Part shown: piece after piece, positions 33,230 to 42,101 of the stretch
Position numbering within the stretch: the stretch's first letter is position 1
Layout: each line of letters opens with the position of its first letter
Assembly (NCBI GenBank): GCA_965221855.1
Contig: CBDCSV010000001.1
Span: 434,001-498,000, forward strand
Reading direction: 5' to 3'
Length of the DNA stretch: 64,000 nt
From: JAJDXO01 sp965221855
GTDB taxonomy: Bacteria > Pseudomonadota > Alphaproteobacteria > Rhodospirillales > UBA2165
Notes under the pieces: generated by a model
Told to the model about the DNA's origin: nothing
What the model saw: only the letters and a program-made list of their open reading frames with translations
Databases searched by the model: none
Translations under genes and position numbers: made by a program

Positions 33230-34615
33230 ATGGCCACTCAAATTCTCATGCCCGCCCTGTCGCCGACCATGACCGAGGGCAACATCGCCAAATGGCACAA
33301 GAAAGAAGGCGATGCGGTGTCGTCCGGCGATCTCCTGGCCGAAATCGAAACCGACAAGGCGACCATGGAGCTCGAAGCCGTCGACGAGGGCATTCTGGGC
33401 AAGATCATCGCCTCGGAGGGCGCGGAGAACATCGCCGTCAATACGCCCATCGCCGTCCTGCTCGCCGATGGCGAGGACGCATCCGCCATTGATGCCGCGG
33501 CCGCCGCCCCGAAACCCGCTCCCGCCGAAGCCGTACCGGAACCGGGCGCGGCTTCGGGGATTGAAGAGACCCCCGCACCGGCAGCCGCGCCAACACCGGC
33601 GCCGGCGCCCGCGGAGCCCGAATATACCGGCGAGACCCAGACACTCACGGTTCGTGAGGCGCTGCGCGACGCCATGGCCGAGGAAATGCGGGACGACGAT
33701 ACCGTCTTCCTGATGGGCGAGGAGGTGGCCGAATACCAGGGCGCCTACAAGGTCTCCCAAGGGCTGCTGGAAGAGTTCGGCGCCAAGCGGGTGATCGATA
33801 CGCCGATCACCGAGCACGGCTTCACCGGCCTCGGCGTCGGCGCCGCCTTCGGTGGCTTGCGGCCCATCGTCGAATTCATGACCTTCAACTTCGCCATGCA
33901 GGCCATGGATCACATCATCAATTCGGCGGCCAAGACCCTCTACATGTCCGGCGGTCAGATGGGCGCGCCCATGGTGCTGCGCGGTCCCAACGGCGCGGCC
34001 GCCGGCGTCGCCGCCCAGCACTCGCAGTGCTATGCCAGCTGGTATGCCCATGTGCCGGGGCTCAAGGTGGTCTCGCCGTGGTCCGGCGCCGACGCCAAGG
34101 GTCTCTTGAAGTCGGCGATCCGCGATCCCAACCCGGTGATCGTGCTGGAGAACGAAATCCTCTACGGCCAGTCCTTCGAGGTGCCGGCCGATCCCGATTT
34201 CGTGGTGCCCATCGGCAAGGCGAAGATCGAACGTCCCGGCGCCGACGTCACCATCACTTCGTTCTCGCTGATGATGAACGTCGCCATGGAGGCGGCCGAA
34301 GCGTTGGCGGCGGAGGGGATCGACGCGGAGGTGATCAATCTCCGTTCGCTGCGCCCCTTCGACGCCGGGACGGTGGTGGAAAGCGTCAAGAAGACCAACC
34401 GCATCGTCAGCGTGGAGGAGGGCTGGGCGTTCGCCGGCATCGGATCCGAAATCGCCGCGATCATGATGGATCACGCCTTCGACTATCTGGATGCGCCGGT
34501 CAAACGGGTCTGCGGCGAGGACGTGCCCATGCCCTACGCCAAGAACCTGGAAGCCATGTATCTGCCCGATGTCGCCAAGGTCGTCCAGGCGGCCAAAGAC
34601 GTCTGCTACGTGTAG
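33230..34615 (+). CDS. pdhB: Pyruvate dehydrogenase E1 beta subunit with N-terminal lipoyl domain
   Basis: The start is ATG 33230 with GGGAGG upstream; the frame is open earlier inside pdhA, but this start gives the family N-terminus (461 residues). Residues 1-80 form a lipoyl domain with the lipoylation lysine in ETDKATMELE (about residue 43), then a Pro/Ala-rich linker to about residue 135, then the E1 beta domain (REALRDAMAEEM, GVGAAFGGLRPIVEFMTFNF, EGWAFAGIGSEIAA). A lipoyl domain on E1 beta is characteristic of Alphaproteobacteria. The lipoyl part is almost the same as that of PdhC downstream. Confidence 0.96.
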   Translation: MATQILMPALSPTMTEGNIAKWHKKEGDAVSSGDLLAEIETDKATMELEAVDEGILGKIIASEGAENIAVNTPIAVLLADGEDASAIDAAAAAPKPAPAEAVPEPGAASGIEETPAPAAAPTPAPAPAEPEYTGETQTLTVREALRDAMAEEMRDDDTVFLMGEEVAEYQGAYKVSQGLLEEFGAKRVIDTPITEHGFTGLGVGAAFGGLRPIVEFMTFNFAMQAMDHIINSAAKTLYMSGGQMGAPMVLRGPNGAAAGVAAQHSQCYASWYAHVPGLKVVSPWSGADAKGLLKSAIRDPNPVIVLENEILYGQSFEVPADPDFVVPIGKAKIERPGADVTITSFSLMMNVAMEAAEALAAEGIDAEVINLRSLRPFDAGTVVESVKKTNRIVSVEEGWAFAGIGSEIAAIMMDHAFDYLDAPVKRVCGEDVPMPYAKNLEAMYLPDVAKVVQAAKDVCYV

Positions 34616-34627
34616 GGGGAGCGGGAA

Positions 34628-35926
34628 ATGACCATTCAGATCCTCATGCCCGCCCTGTCGCCGACCATGACCGAGGGCAACATCGCCAAGTGGCACAAGA
34701 AGGAGGGCGACGCGGTCGCGTCCGGCGATCTCCTGGCCGAGATCGAAACCGACAAGGCGACCATGGAACTCGAAGCCGTCGATGACGGCGTGCTCGGCAA
34801 GATCATCGCCGCCGAAGGTTCGGAGAACATCGCCGTCAATGCCCCCATCGCGGTGATGCTGGAAGAAGGCGAGGATGCGTCCGCCGCCGAGGCCGCCGCC
34901 TCGGCCGCGCCGGCAGTTGAACCGGCCCTGGCGCCAGCGGCAGCGCCCGAACCCGCGCCGGCGGCTGAACCGGCCCCGGCCCCGCAGCCCGCGCCCGCCG
35001 AGCCGAAATCAAACGGCGCCCGCATGTTCGCCAGCCCGCTCGCCAAGCGCATCGCGGCGGACGCCGGCATGGACATCGGCGCCATATCCGGCTCCGGCCC
35101 CCACGGCCGGGTGGTGAAACGGGACGTGGAAGCCGCCATTGCCGGCGGCGTCGCGGCTCCCGCCGCGGCTCCATCCGCTGCCCCGCCGGCGCCCGCCGCG
35201 CCTGCGCCGGCGCAACTGCCCGTGGTTGCCGGCGGCTATACCGAGGTGCCGCACAACAATATGCGCAAGGTGATCGCCAGGCGCCTGCAGGAATCCAAGC
35301 AGACGGTGCCCCACTTCTACGTCACCATGGAATGCGAGATCGACAAGCTGCTGGCCATGCGCAAGGACCTGAACGCGCGAGCCGAGGCGACCGGCGAGGA
35401 CTACAAGATCTCGGTCAACGACTTCATCATCCGCGCCGCCGCGTTCGCCATGAAGAAGGTCCCCGAGGTCAACGCGTCCTGGACCGACGAGGCCATGCTG
35501 CTCTACAACGACATCGACATCTCGGTGGCTGTCGCCATCGACGGCGGCCTGATCACGCCCATCGTGCGCAACGCGGACCAAAAAGGCCTGGCCGTCATTT
35601 CCAACGAGATGAAGGACCTGGCCGCCCGCGCCCGGGAAGGCAAGCTGCTGCCGGATGAATTCCAGGGCGGCGGCTTCACCATCTCCAATCTGGGCATGTA
35701 CGGGGTGAAGGAGTTCGCGGCGATCATCAACCCGCCTCAATCCTGCATCCTGGCCGTCGGCGCCGGCGAACAGCGGCCCGTGGTCCGCGACGGCGCGCTC
35801 ACCACGGCGACCATGATGAGCGTCACCTTGTCGACCGACCACCGGGTCGTCGACGGGGCGCTCGGCGCCGAATGGCTCCAGGCCTTCAAGGTCCTCATCG
35901 AGGACCCGCTGGCCATGCTGCTGTAG
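34628..35926 (+). CDS. pdhC: Dihydrolipoamide acetyltransferase (PDH E2)
   Basis: E2 is the core of the pyruvate dehydrogenase complex and transfers the acetyl group to CoA. The 432-residue protein has one lipoyl domain (residues 1-80, lysine in ETDKATMELE), a Pro/Ala-rich linker, the peripheral subunit-binding domain at about residues 135-172 (FASPLAKRIAADAG and SGPHGRVVKRDVEAAI), a second linker, and the catalytic domain from about residue 205 with the active-site stretch STDHRVVDGALGAEWL near the C-terminus. It begins 12 bases after pdhB. Confidence 0.97.
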   Translation: MTIQILMPALSPTMTEGNIAKWHKKEGDAVASGDLLAEIETDKATMELEAVDDGVLGKIIAAEGSENIAVNAPIAVMLEEGEDASAAEAAASAAPAVEPALAPAAAPEPAPAAEPAPAPQPAPAEPKSNGARMFASPLAKRIAADAGMDIGAISGSGPHGRVVKRDVEAAIAGGVAAPAAAPSAAPPAPAAPAPAQLPVVAGGYTEVPHNNMRKVIARRLQESKQTVPHFYVTMECEIDKLLAMRKDLNARAEATGEDYKISVNDFIIRAAAFAMKKVPEVNASWTDEAMLLYNDIDISVAVAIDGGLITPIVRNADQKGLAVISNEMKDLAARAREGKLLPDEFQGGGFTISNLGMYGVKEFAAIINPPQSCILAVGAGEQRPVVRDGALTTATMMSVTLSTDHRVVDGALGAEWLQAFKVLIEDPLAMLL

Positions 35927-35935
35927 GGGATCACG

Positions 35936-37360
35936 ATGGCGGATCAACCAACCGAAACCAACTTCGACGTGATCGTCGTCGGCGGCGGGCCGGGCGGCTA
36001 CGTGACCGCCATCCGCGCCGCGCAGCTCGGCATGAAGGCGGCCTGCGTCGAGCGTGAGCACCTGGGCGGCATCTGCCTCAACTGGGGCTGCATCCCGACC
36101 AAGGCGCTGCTGCGGACCTCCGAGATCTATCACCTGATGGAGCGGGCCGACGAGTTCGGCCTCAAGGTCGAGGGCGTCTCCTTCGACATGGAGAAGATCG
36201 TCAAGCGTTCGCGCCGGGTGGCGCGCCGGCTGTCGGGCGGCGTCGCGCACCTGTTGAAGAAGAACAAGGTCGCGGTCTTCGACGGCCACGGCAAGCTGGC
36301 CGGCCAAGAGAAAGGCGTGCGCAAGCTGGAGGTTTCGGCCGGCGGCAAGAAGATCGCCGATCTCACCGCCAAGCACATCATCCTGGCGACCGGCGCACGC
36401 GCCCGGACCCTGCCGGGCCTCGAGCCGGACGGAGAGCTGATCTGGACCTACAAGGAAGCCATGATCCCGGAAGAGATGCCCAAGTCTCTCCTGGTGGTCG
36501 GATCCGGCGCCATCGGCATCGAGTTCGCGAGCTTCTACAAGACCCTCGGCGCCGAGGTGACCGTGGTCGAGGTGCTGCCCCGGATCCTGCCGGTCGAAGA
36601 CGAGGAAATCTCAGACTTCGCCGAGAAGGCGTTCAAGGCCCAGGGCATGAACATCATGACGTCGGCGACGGTGAAGGGCTTGAAGAAAGGCAAAGGCAAC
36701 GTCACCGCCACCATCGAGGCGGACGGCAAATCCCTCGACCTCACCGTCGACCGGGTGATATTGGCGGTCGGCATCGTCGGCAATGTGGAAGACATCGGGC
36801 TCGAAGGCACCAAGGTGCGGGTCGATAAGTCCCACATCGCCGTCGATGAATGGAGCGCGACCCACGAGTCCGGCGTCTATGCCATCGGCGACGTCACCGG
36901 CCCGCCCTGGCTTGCCCACAAGGCGAGCCACGAAGGCATCATCTGCATCGAGAAGATCGCGGGCGTGAACGACGTGCACCCGCTGGATACCTCGCGCATC
37001 CCGGGCTGCACCTACTGCGCGCCCCAGGTGGCGAGCGTCGGTCTCACGGAAGCCGCCGCCAGGGAACAGGGCCACGAGGTCAAGGTCGGCAAATTCCCGT
37101 TCCAGGGCAACGGCAAGGCCATTGCGCTGGGTGAGCCGGACGGTTTGGTCAAGACCGTGTTCGACGCCAAGACCGGCGAGTTGCTGGGCGCGCACATGGT
37201 CGGCGCCGAGGTGACGGAACTGATCCAGGGCTATGGCATCGCCAAGACCCTGGAATCCACCGAGGCCGAATTGATGCATTCGGTGTTCCCGCACCCGACC
37301 CTGTCCGAGATGATGCACGAGGCGGTTCTCGACGCCTACGGCCGGGTGATCCACTTCTGA
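35936..37360 (+). CDS. lpdA: Dihydrolipoamide dehydrogenase (E3)
   Basis: Lpd reoxidises dihydrolipoamide on E2 and passes electrons to NAD. The 474-residue flavoprotein has the FAD-binding GGGPGGYVTAIRAAQLG, the redox disulfide in GGICLNWGCIPTKALL (about residues 46-51), a second NAD-binding GSGAIGIEFASFY near residue 190, and the C-terminal HPHPT-type stretch VFPHPTLSEMMHEA with the catalytic His and Glu. It overlaps the next gene by one base and belongs to the pdh operon. Confidence 0.97.
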   Translation: MADQPTETNFDVIVVGGGPGGYVTAIRAAQLGMKAACVEREHLGGICLNWGCIPTKALLRTSEIYHLMERADEFGLKVEGVSFDMEKIVKRSRRVARRLSGGVAHLLKKNKVAVFDGHGKLAGQEKGVRKLEVSAGGKKIADLTAKHIILATGARARTLPGLEPDGELIWTYKEAMIPEEMPKSLLVVGSGAIGIEFASFYKTLGAEVTVVEVLPRILPVEDEEISDFAEKAFKAQGMNIMTSATVKGLKKGKGNVTATIEADGKSLDLTVDRVILAVGIVGNVEDIGLEGTKVRVDKSHIAVDEWSATHESGVYAIGDVTGPPWLAHKASHEGIICIEKIAGVNDVHPLDTSRIPGCTYCAPQVASVGLTEAAAREQGHEVKVGKFPFQGNGKAIALGEPDGLVKTVFDAKTGELLGAHMVGAEVTELIQGYGIAKTLESTEAELMHSVFPHPTLSEMMHEAVLDAYGRVIHF

Positions 37361-37812
37361 TGAACGCGAAATCCGTGGATGTGCGTCCGCTCGCCGAGCG
37401 GGACAAGGAGGATTGGCACCGGCTATGGGCCGGCTACTTGGATTTCTACGGGGCCGACGTGTCCGCCGAGGTCACCGCCCATACCTGGGAGCGCCTGATG
37501 AACCGGGATTCCGCCATCTGGGGTCTGGTGGCCGAGACGGGCGGCGAGGTGGTTGGCATCTTGAACTACGTCCTGCATTCGAATACATGGTCGCTCAGGC
37601 CGGTTTGCTATTTGGAGGACCTCTACGTGGACCCCGCGGCACGCGGACTGGGGGCCGGCCGGGCCCTGATCGAGGCGCTGGTCGACATGGCCCGGGGCCA
37701 CGACTGGCACCGGGTCTACTGGATGACGGCGGACGACAACGAGACCGCCCGCAGGCTCTATGATAGGATTACGCCCGTGACCCGATGGGTGAGATACGAC
37801 GTGAACATCTGA
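37360..37812 (+). CDS. GNAT-family N-acetyltransferase
   Basis: The 150-residue protein has the GNAT fold. The acetyl-CoA-binding motif is LEDLYVDPAARGLGAGRALIEAL near residues 85-107 (R-x-x-G-x-G/A pattern), followed by VYWMTADDNETARRLYDRI, a typical C-terminal GNAT stretch. The substrate is unknown. Its ATG overlaps the lpdA stop and lipA starts one base after its own stop, so it is translated as part of the pdh-lipA operon. This places it beside the enzymes that make acetyl-CoA and lipoate. Confidence 0.88.
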   Translation: MNAKSVDVRPLAERDKEDWHRLWAGYLDFYGADVSAEVTAHTWERLMNRDSAIWGLVAETGGEVVGILNYVLHSNTWSLRPVCYLEDLYVDPAARGLGAGRALIEALVDMARGHDWHRVYWMTADDNETARRLYDRITPVTRWVRYDVNI

Positions 37813-37813
37813 G

Positions 37814-38755
37814 ATGAACCAGGTTCGCAAATACCGCCATCCGGAGAAGCGCAACAATCCGGACCGGCCGAGCCCCCGAAAGCCGGCCTGGATCCGGGTG
37901 AAGGCGCCGACCTCGAAGGAATACGGCGAGACCAAGCGGCTGATGCGGGAGCTCAATCTGGCCACCGTCTGCGAAGAGGCCGCGTGCCCCAACATCGGCG
38001 AATGCTGGGCCCAGAAGCACGCGACGGTGATGATATTGGGCGACATCTGCACCCGGGCCTGCGCGTTCTGCAATGTGGCGACCGGCAAGCCCAATGCCGT
38101 CGATCCCCTGGAGCCCGAGAACGTCGCCATCATGGCGACCGTGACCGGCCTCAAGCACATGGTGATCACCTCGGTCGACCGGGACGACCTGGACGACGGC
38201 GGCGCCTCTCAGTTCGTCGCCTGTCTCGACAAGCTGCGCGAGATGGCCCCGGCGACGACGGTCGAGATTCTCACCCCCGATTTCCGCGACAAGGACGGCG
38301 CCATCGAGGCGGTGGCCGCCGCCAAGCCCGATGTCTACAACCACAACCTCGAGACCGTGCCCCGGCTCTATCCCGCCATCAGGCCGGGCGCGCGGTATTT
38401 TCATTCCCTGAAGCTGCTGGACACGGTCAAGCGGATCGATCCCGAGATCTTCACCAAGTCCGGCATCATGGTGGGACTGGGCGAGGAGCGGAGCGAGGTG
38501 CTCCAGGTGATGGACGACCTGCGCTCGGCGGATGTGGATTTCCTGACTATCGGCCAGTATCTGCAGCCGACGCCCAAGCACGCGCCCATCGACCGGTTCG
38601 TACCCCCGGAGGAGTTCGAGGAGTACGGGACCATCGCGCTCGCCAAGGGATTCCTGAAGGTGTCGGCGACGCCGCTGACCCGGTCTTCCTATCACGCCGA
38701 CGATGATTTCCAGGCGCTCCGCAAAGCGCGGCTGGCCAAGCTGGCTGAAGCCTGA
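37814..38755 (+). CDS. lipA: Lipoyl synthase
   Basis: LipA inserts two sulfur atoms into protein-bound octanoyl groups, making the lipoyl cofactor used by PdhB and PdhC. The 313-residue radical SAM enzyme has the auxiliary iron-sulfur ligands CEEAACPNIGEC near residue 55 and the radical SAM motif CTRACAFCNV near residue 80, and the C-terminal serine ligand stretch RSSYHADD. It follows the GNAT gene directly and fits with the upstream PDH genes as the supplier of their cofactor. Confidence 0.97.
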   Translation: MNQVRKYRHPEKRNNPDRPSPRKPAWIRVKAPTSKEYGETKRLMRELNLATVCEEAACPNIGECWAQKHATVMILGDICTRACAFCNVATGKPNAVDPLEPENVAIMATVTGLKHMVITSVDRDDLDDGGASQFVACLDKLREMAPATTVEILTPDFRDKDGAIEAVAAAKPDVYNHNLETVPRLYPAIRPGARYFHSLKLLDTVKRIDPEIFTKSGIMVGLGEERSEVLQVMDDLRSADVDFLTIGQYLQPTPKHAPIDRFVPPEEFEEYGTIALAKGFLKVSATPLTRSSYHADDDFQALRKARLAKLAEA

Positions 38756-38794
38756 GAATCGGGCGATAGGCCGGGCTCCCACGACTCGGAAGAT

Positions 38795-39229
38795 ATGCCC
38801 ACCCACGCAGAACAAAAACCGCTGCCGTACGCGCCGGAGCAGATGTTCGATCTGGTCTCCGACATCGAGAAATACCCCGAGTTCCTGCCGTGGTGCGTCG
38901 GCACCCGCATCCGTTCGCGGGAGGGCGACGTCCTCATCGCCGACATGGTCATCGGCTACAAGATGTTCCGCGAGCGCTTCACCTCGCGGGTGGAACTCAC
39001 CCGTCCCGGCCGGATCGACGTGAGCTATTATGAGGGGCCGTTCAAATACCTGAACAACCACTGGATATTCCTGGAACAGCCGGACGGCACCTGCGTCGTC
39101 GACTTCTATGTCGACTTCGAGTTTCGTTCCAAACTGCTGCAGAAGATGATCGGGGTGGTATTCGAAAAGGCGGTTCAGATCATGGTCAGCGCCTTTGAAG
39201 AGCGCGCCGATCAGGTCTATGGTAAGTAG
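38795..39229 (+). CDS. COQ10/RatA-like START-domain protein
   Basis: The 144-residue protein belongs to the family of polyketide cyclase/START-like proteins that includes ubiquinone-binding COQ10. It begins MPTHAEQKPLPYAPEQMFDL, and the YAPEQMFDLVSDIEKYPEFLPWC segment (residues 12-34) is the family hallmark; GPFKYLNNHWIF and VDFEFRSKLLQKMIG follow. It probably assists ubiquinone function in the inner membrane. It lies 39 bases after lipA, a common alphaproteobacterial neighbour pair. Confidence 0.87.
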   Translation: MPTHAEQKPLPYAPEQMFDLVSDIEKYPEFLPWCVGTRIRSREGDVLIADMVIGYKMFRERFTSRVELTRPGRIDVSYYEGPFKYLNNHWIFLEQPDGTCVVDFYVDFEFRSKLLQKMIGVVFEKAVQIMVSAFEERADQVYGK

Positions 39230-39259
39230 AGGCCGTTGGCGAGCAACGCGGAGCGCGTG

Positions 39260-39793
39260 ATGACCGGAAAAATGACCCTCAGCCACGCCGGCTTTCACGT
39301 CTATGACATGCCGGCCATGGTCGATTTCTATACCGAGGTCGTGGGCCTGAAGGTCACCGACCGGGCGGACGACGACCGCATCTGCTTTCTCTCCGCCGAT
39401 CCCGACAATCATCATCAGATGCTCATGGTCCGGGGGCGGGAGACGGAAATCGGCAAGAAGCACTTCAATCACATGGCGTTCCGGGTCGACAGCCTCGCGC
39501 AGGTGAAAGAGGTCTACCGGCGGGTCAAGGATCACCCCGGCGCCTCCGACGTGTCGCCGAGGACCCACGGCAACGCCTGGTCGGTCTATTTCAAGGACCC
39601 GGAGGGCAACATGGCGGAAGTTTTCGTCGATACGCCCTGGCATTGCCGGCAGCCCTTCGCCGAGCCCATCGATCTCGACAAGTCCGAAGAAGAGATCGCC
39701 GAGGACACGCTGGCGCTTCTGGAGAAGGAGACCACCGCCGAGAAATTCGACGAGTGGAAAGCCCGGTTCCGCGAAAAGTTGGGCCTCGAATAA
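39260..39793 (+). CDS. VOC-family (glyoxalase/extradiol dioxygenase-like) protein
   Basis: I chose ATG 39260, which has GGAG seven bases upstream (177 residues); TTG 39236 in the same frame is an alternative. The protein has the paired beta-alpha-beta modules of the vicinal oxygen chelate fold. Likely metal ligands are His in SHAGFHVYDM, His in FNHMAFRVDS and Glu in GNMAEVFVDTPW, the spacing of extradiol dioxygenase-like enzymes. A helical tail of about 45 residues (DLDKSEEEIAEDTLALLEKE) follows. The substrate is unknown. It converges on the minus-strand MetE-like gene with two bases between. Confidence 0.8.
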   Translation: MTGKMTLSHAGFHVYDMPAMVDFYTEVVGLKVTDRADDDRICFLSADPDNHHQMLMVRGRETEIGKKHFNHMAFRVDSLAQVKEVYRRVKDHPGASDVSPRTHGNAWSVYFKDPEGNMAEVFVDTPWHCRQPFAEPIDLDKSEEEIAEDTLALLEKETTAEKFDEWKARFREKLGLE

Positions 39794-39795
39794 CC

Positions 39796-40902
39796 TCAGG
39801 CGCCGCCCCAGATTTCACCCGCGGTCTCGACCACCAGTTCCAGCTTCCGCCACTGTTCGTCTTCGGTGAGCTTGTTGCCCTGGTGGGTGCTGGCGAACCC
39901 GCATTGGGGGCTGAGGCATAGACGATCGAGGGGAACATACCGCGCCGCCTCGTCCATCCGCCGTTTGAGCGCGTCCTTGCTCTCCAGCTCGGGGGTCTTG
40001 GAGGTGACCAGTCCAACCACCACGACCTGGTCGTCGCGGACGAAGCGCAGCGGCTCGAAACCGCCGGCCCGGTCCGAATCCCATTCCATGAAGAACCCGT
40101 CCACATTTACCTCAGAGAACATCTTCTCCGCCACCGGCTCGTAGCCGCCTTCGGCGATCCAGGTGCTCTGGAAATTGCCCCGGCACATGTGAACCGTGAC
40201 CGCCATAGTGCCGGGCTTGTCGGCGATGACCGTGTTGATGCCTTTCGCGTAGAGCGCCACCAGATCGTCCGCATCGTCGCCGCGGTCGGCCATCGCCCGG
40301 CGGTAGCGGGGATCGCACAACATGGCGAAAGTGGTGTCATCGAGCTGGAGGTAGGTGCAGCCGGCCTCCGCCATCAGGGCGATCTCCCGCTTGTAGGCGG
40401 CCCAGACATCGTCCCAAAAGTCATCCAGGCCGGGATAGACCGCCTCGTCGATCAGCGCCCGGCCGCCCCGATGATAGGCGAGAGAGGGTGAGGGGATGCA
40501 CATCTTGGCGGTCACGCCGGCGGCCCCTTCGAGAAAGGCGAAGTGGCCGACCATGATGCCGTCCGGATTGGCCACCTTGCCGGTCACTTTCAGGGACTCC
40601 GGCCGATAACCGCCGGAGAACGCGGGCCCCTGGGGCTCCTCGACCAGTTCGAAGCCATCGAGCCCGGAGATAAAGTCGAAATTCCACGAATTGCGGCGAA
40701 ACTCGCCGTCGGTCACCGCCCGGAGGCCGACGGCCTCCTGCTTGGCGACGACATCCCGGATGCATTCGTCTTCCACGGCCTTGAGTTCATCCGCGGACAC
40801 GCCGCCGTCGGCATATTTTTGCCGGGCCTCGGCCAGCCGCGCGGGGCGGAGGAGGCTGCCGACCTGATCCGCCCGGAAGGGCGGGCGTGTGCGTTCGGTC
40901 AT
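39796..40902 (-). CDS. MetE C-terminal-like (YxjG-type) methyltransferase
   Basis: The 368-residue protein resembles the C-terminal barrel of cobalamin-independent methionine synthase, as in YxjG/YxjH. It begins PFRADQVGSLLRP, the family signature, and has the TDGEFRR stretch near residue 64, QLDDTTFAMLCD near residue 195, HMCRGN near residue 238 and the zinc-type cysteine in CLSPQCGFAS near residue 335. The true methyl donor or substrate of such single-domain proteins is often unclear. It is the third gene of a minus-strand run, 18 bases after the CinA-type gene. Confidence 0.85.
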   Translation of the reverse strand: MTERTRPPFRADQVGSLLRPARLAEARQKYADGGVSADELKAVEDECIRDVVAKQEAVGLRAVTDGEFRRNSWNFDFISGLDGFELVEEPQGPAFSGGYRPESLKVTGKVANPDGIMVGHFAFLEGAAGVTAKMCIPSPSLAYHRGGRALIDEAVYPGLDDFWDDVWAAYKREIALMAEAGCTYLQLDDTTFAMLCDPRYRRAMADRGDDADDLVALYAKGINTVIADKPGTMAVTVHMCRGNFQSTWIAEGGYEPVAEKMFSEVNVDGFFMEWDSDRAGGFEPLRFVRDDQVVVVGLVTSKTPELESKDALKRRMDEAARYVPLDRLCLSPQCGFASTHQGNKLTEDEQWRKLELVVETAGEIWGGA

Positions 40903-40920
40903 CTCTTCATCCTCCTTCGG

Positions 40921-41412
40921 TCAGTCCAATTGCTTGAGCAGCAGGTCCAGCGCGGCCAGTACGGTGGCTTCGCGGACCGCGTCCCGGCCGCCGGGAAACA
41001 CCTCGCGGGCAACCAGCGTGTCGCGCCCCGTCCGCGAGGCGCCCATATAGACCAGGCCCACCGGTTTTTCGGGCGTGCCGCCGCTGGGGCCGGCAATCCC
41101 GGTCACCGCAACCGCCGCGTCCAGCGGCGCCGCGTTCAACGCGCCTTCGGCCATGGCGCGCACCGTCGGGCCGCTCACCGCGCCGTGCTCGATGATGGTC
41201 TCCATGGGCACGCCGACGATTTCGTTCTTGGCCTCGTTGGAATAGGTGATGAACCCCCGCTCGACGGCCGACGACGATCCCGAAACCGAGGTCAGCGCGC
41301 CGCCGATCAGGCCGCCGGTGCACGATTCGACGGTGCCGATCTTGAGGTTCAGGGCCGTCGCCCGGTCGATGACCGCCTGCGCCGCGTCGACGATTGCCTT
41401 GGGAAAGGTCAT
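40921..41412 (-). CDS. pncC: CinA C-terminal-domain nicotinamide-nucleotide amidohydrolase
   Basis: The 163-residue protein is the stand-alone CinA C-terminal domain, which deamidates NMN in pyridine nucleotide recycling. The family stretches are TVESCTGGLIGGALTSVSGSS (about residues 29-49), VSGPTVRAMAEGAL and AVTGIAGPSGGTPEKPVGLVY. No molybdopterin-type N-terminal domain is present. Its start overlaps the pgpA stop by four bases (ATGA), a pairing seen in many Alphaproteobacteria. Confidence 0.93.
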   Translation of the reverse strand: MTFPKAIVDAAQAVIDRATALNLKIGTVESCTGGLIGGALTSVSGSSSAVERGFITYSNEAKNEIVGVPMETIIEHGAVSGPTVRAMAEGALNAAPLDAAVAVTGIAGPSGGTPEKPVGLVYMGASRTGRDTLVAREVFPGGRDAVREATVLAALDLLLKQLD

Positions 41413-41882
41413 AGGGTCTCCAGCCAGGTCTTGAGCGCAAGGAGTATGACCGCCGCATACACGCCGGCCAAGATGTCATCCACCATGATGCCGAGGCCGC
41501 CCTTCAATTTCCGGTCGGCCCAAGAGACTGGCCAGGGCTTCCAGATATCGAATACCCGGAACAGCACGAAGCCTGCCGCGTAGAGCAGAAAATCCGGCGG
41601 CACGACGGCGAGCGTCAGCCATTGACCGGCCACTTCGTCGATCACCACCTCGCCCGGGTCTTCGGCGCCGCTTTCCGCCGCCGCGATTCCCGATATCCAG
41701 ACCCCTACGGCAAAGATGCCGGCGGTCGCCAGCAACAGAAGCTGATAACCGCCGTAGGAACAAATGACCCAGGCAAAGGGCAGCGCGGCCAGCGAGCCCC
41801 AGGTGCCCGGCGCCTTCGGCAGCAACCCGAACCCGAACCATGTCCATATCAACCTGGCGATGCTCACCCCGGCCTCTCCCAT
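41409..41882 (-). CDS. pgpA: Phosphatidylglycerophosphatase A
   Basis: PgpA removes phosphate from phosphatidylglycerophosphate in the inner membrane. The 157-residue protein has the GLLPKAPGTWGSLAALP stretch near residues 19-36, the VVIDEVAGQWLTL motif near residue 84 with catalytic acidic residues, and DDILAGVYAAV near the C-terminus, between hydrophobic segments. The start ATG 41882 could be replaced by a GTG a few codons in. It is divergent from the M23 peptidase gene across a 219-base gap. Confidence 0.93.
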   Translation of the reverse strand: MGEAGVSIARLIWTWFGFGLLPKAPGTWGSLAALPFAWVICSYGGYQLLLLATAGIFAVGVWISGIAAAESGAEDPGEVVIDEVAGQWLTLAVVPPDFLLYAAGFVLFRVFDIWKPWPVSWADRKLKGGLGIMVDDILAGVYAAVILLALKTWLETL

Positions 41883-42101
41883 TGCCGGTGAGAGATTAGC
41901 GACTCAACTCCGCGGCGACTACAATGAACGCGCCGGGCCCGCCTCCATCGGGCGGCATCACGAAAATATCAGTGCCGGAAAGCGCGGAAACCGGCTGATA
42001 TTCCTTGCAACGAAATCAGGGCGCGGATAGTGTCGAAATGCCCGCCGGACCGTGCTTCGATCGACAAGATTTAGATAGAATTGGGGTGAAACGAGGAGGT
42101 C

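Noticed and set aside
37769..39643. 624-codon minus-strand open frame
   Set aside because: It runs antisense to lipA, the COQ10-like gene and the VOC gene, and has no recognisable domain.
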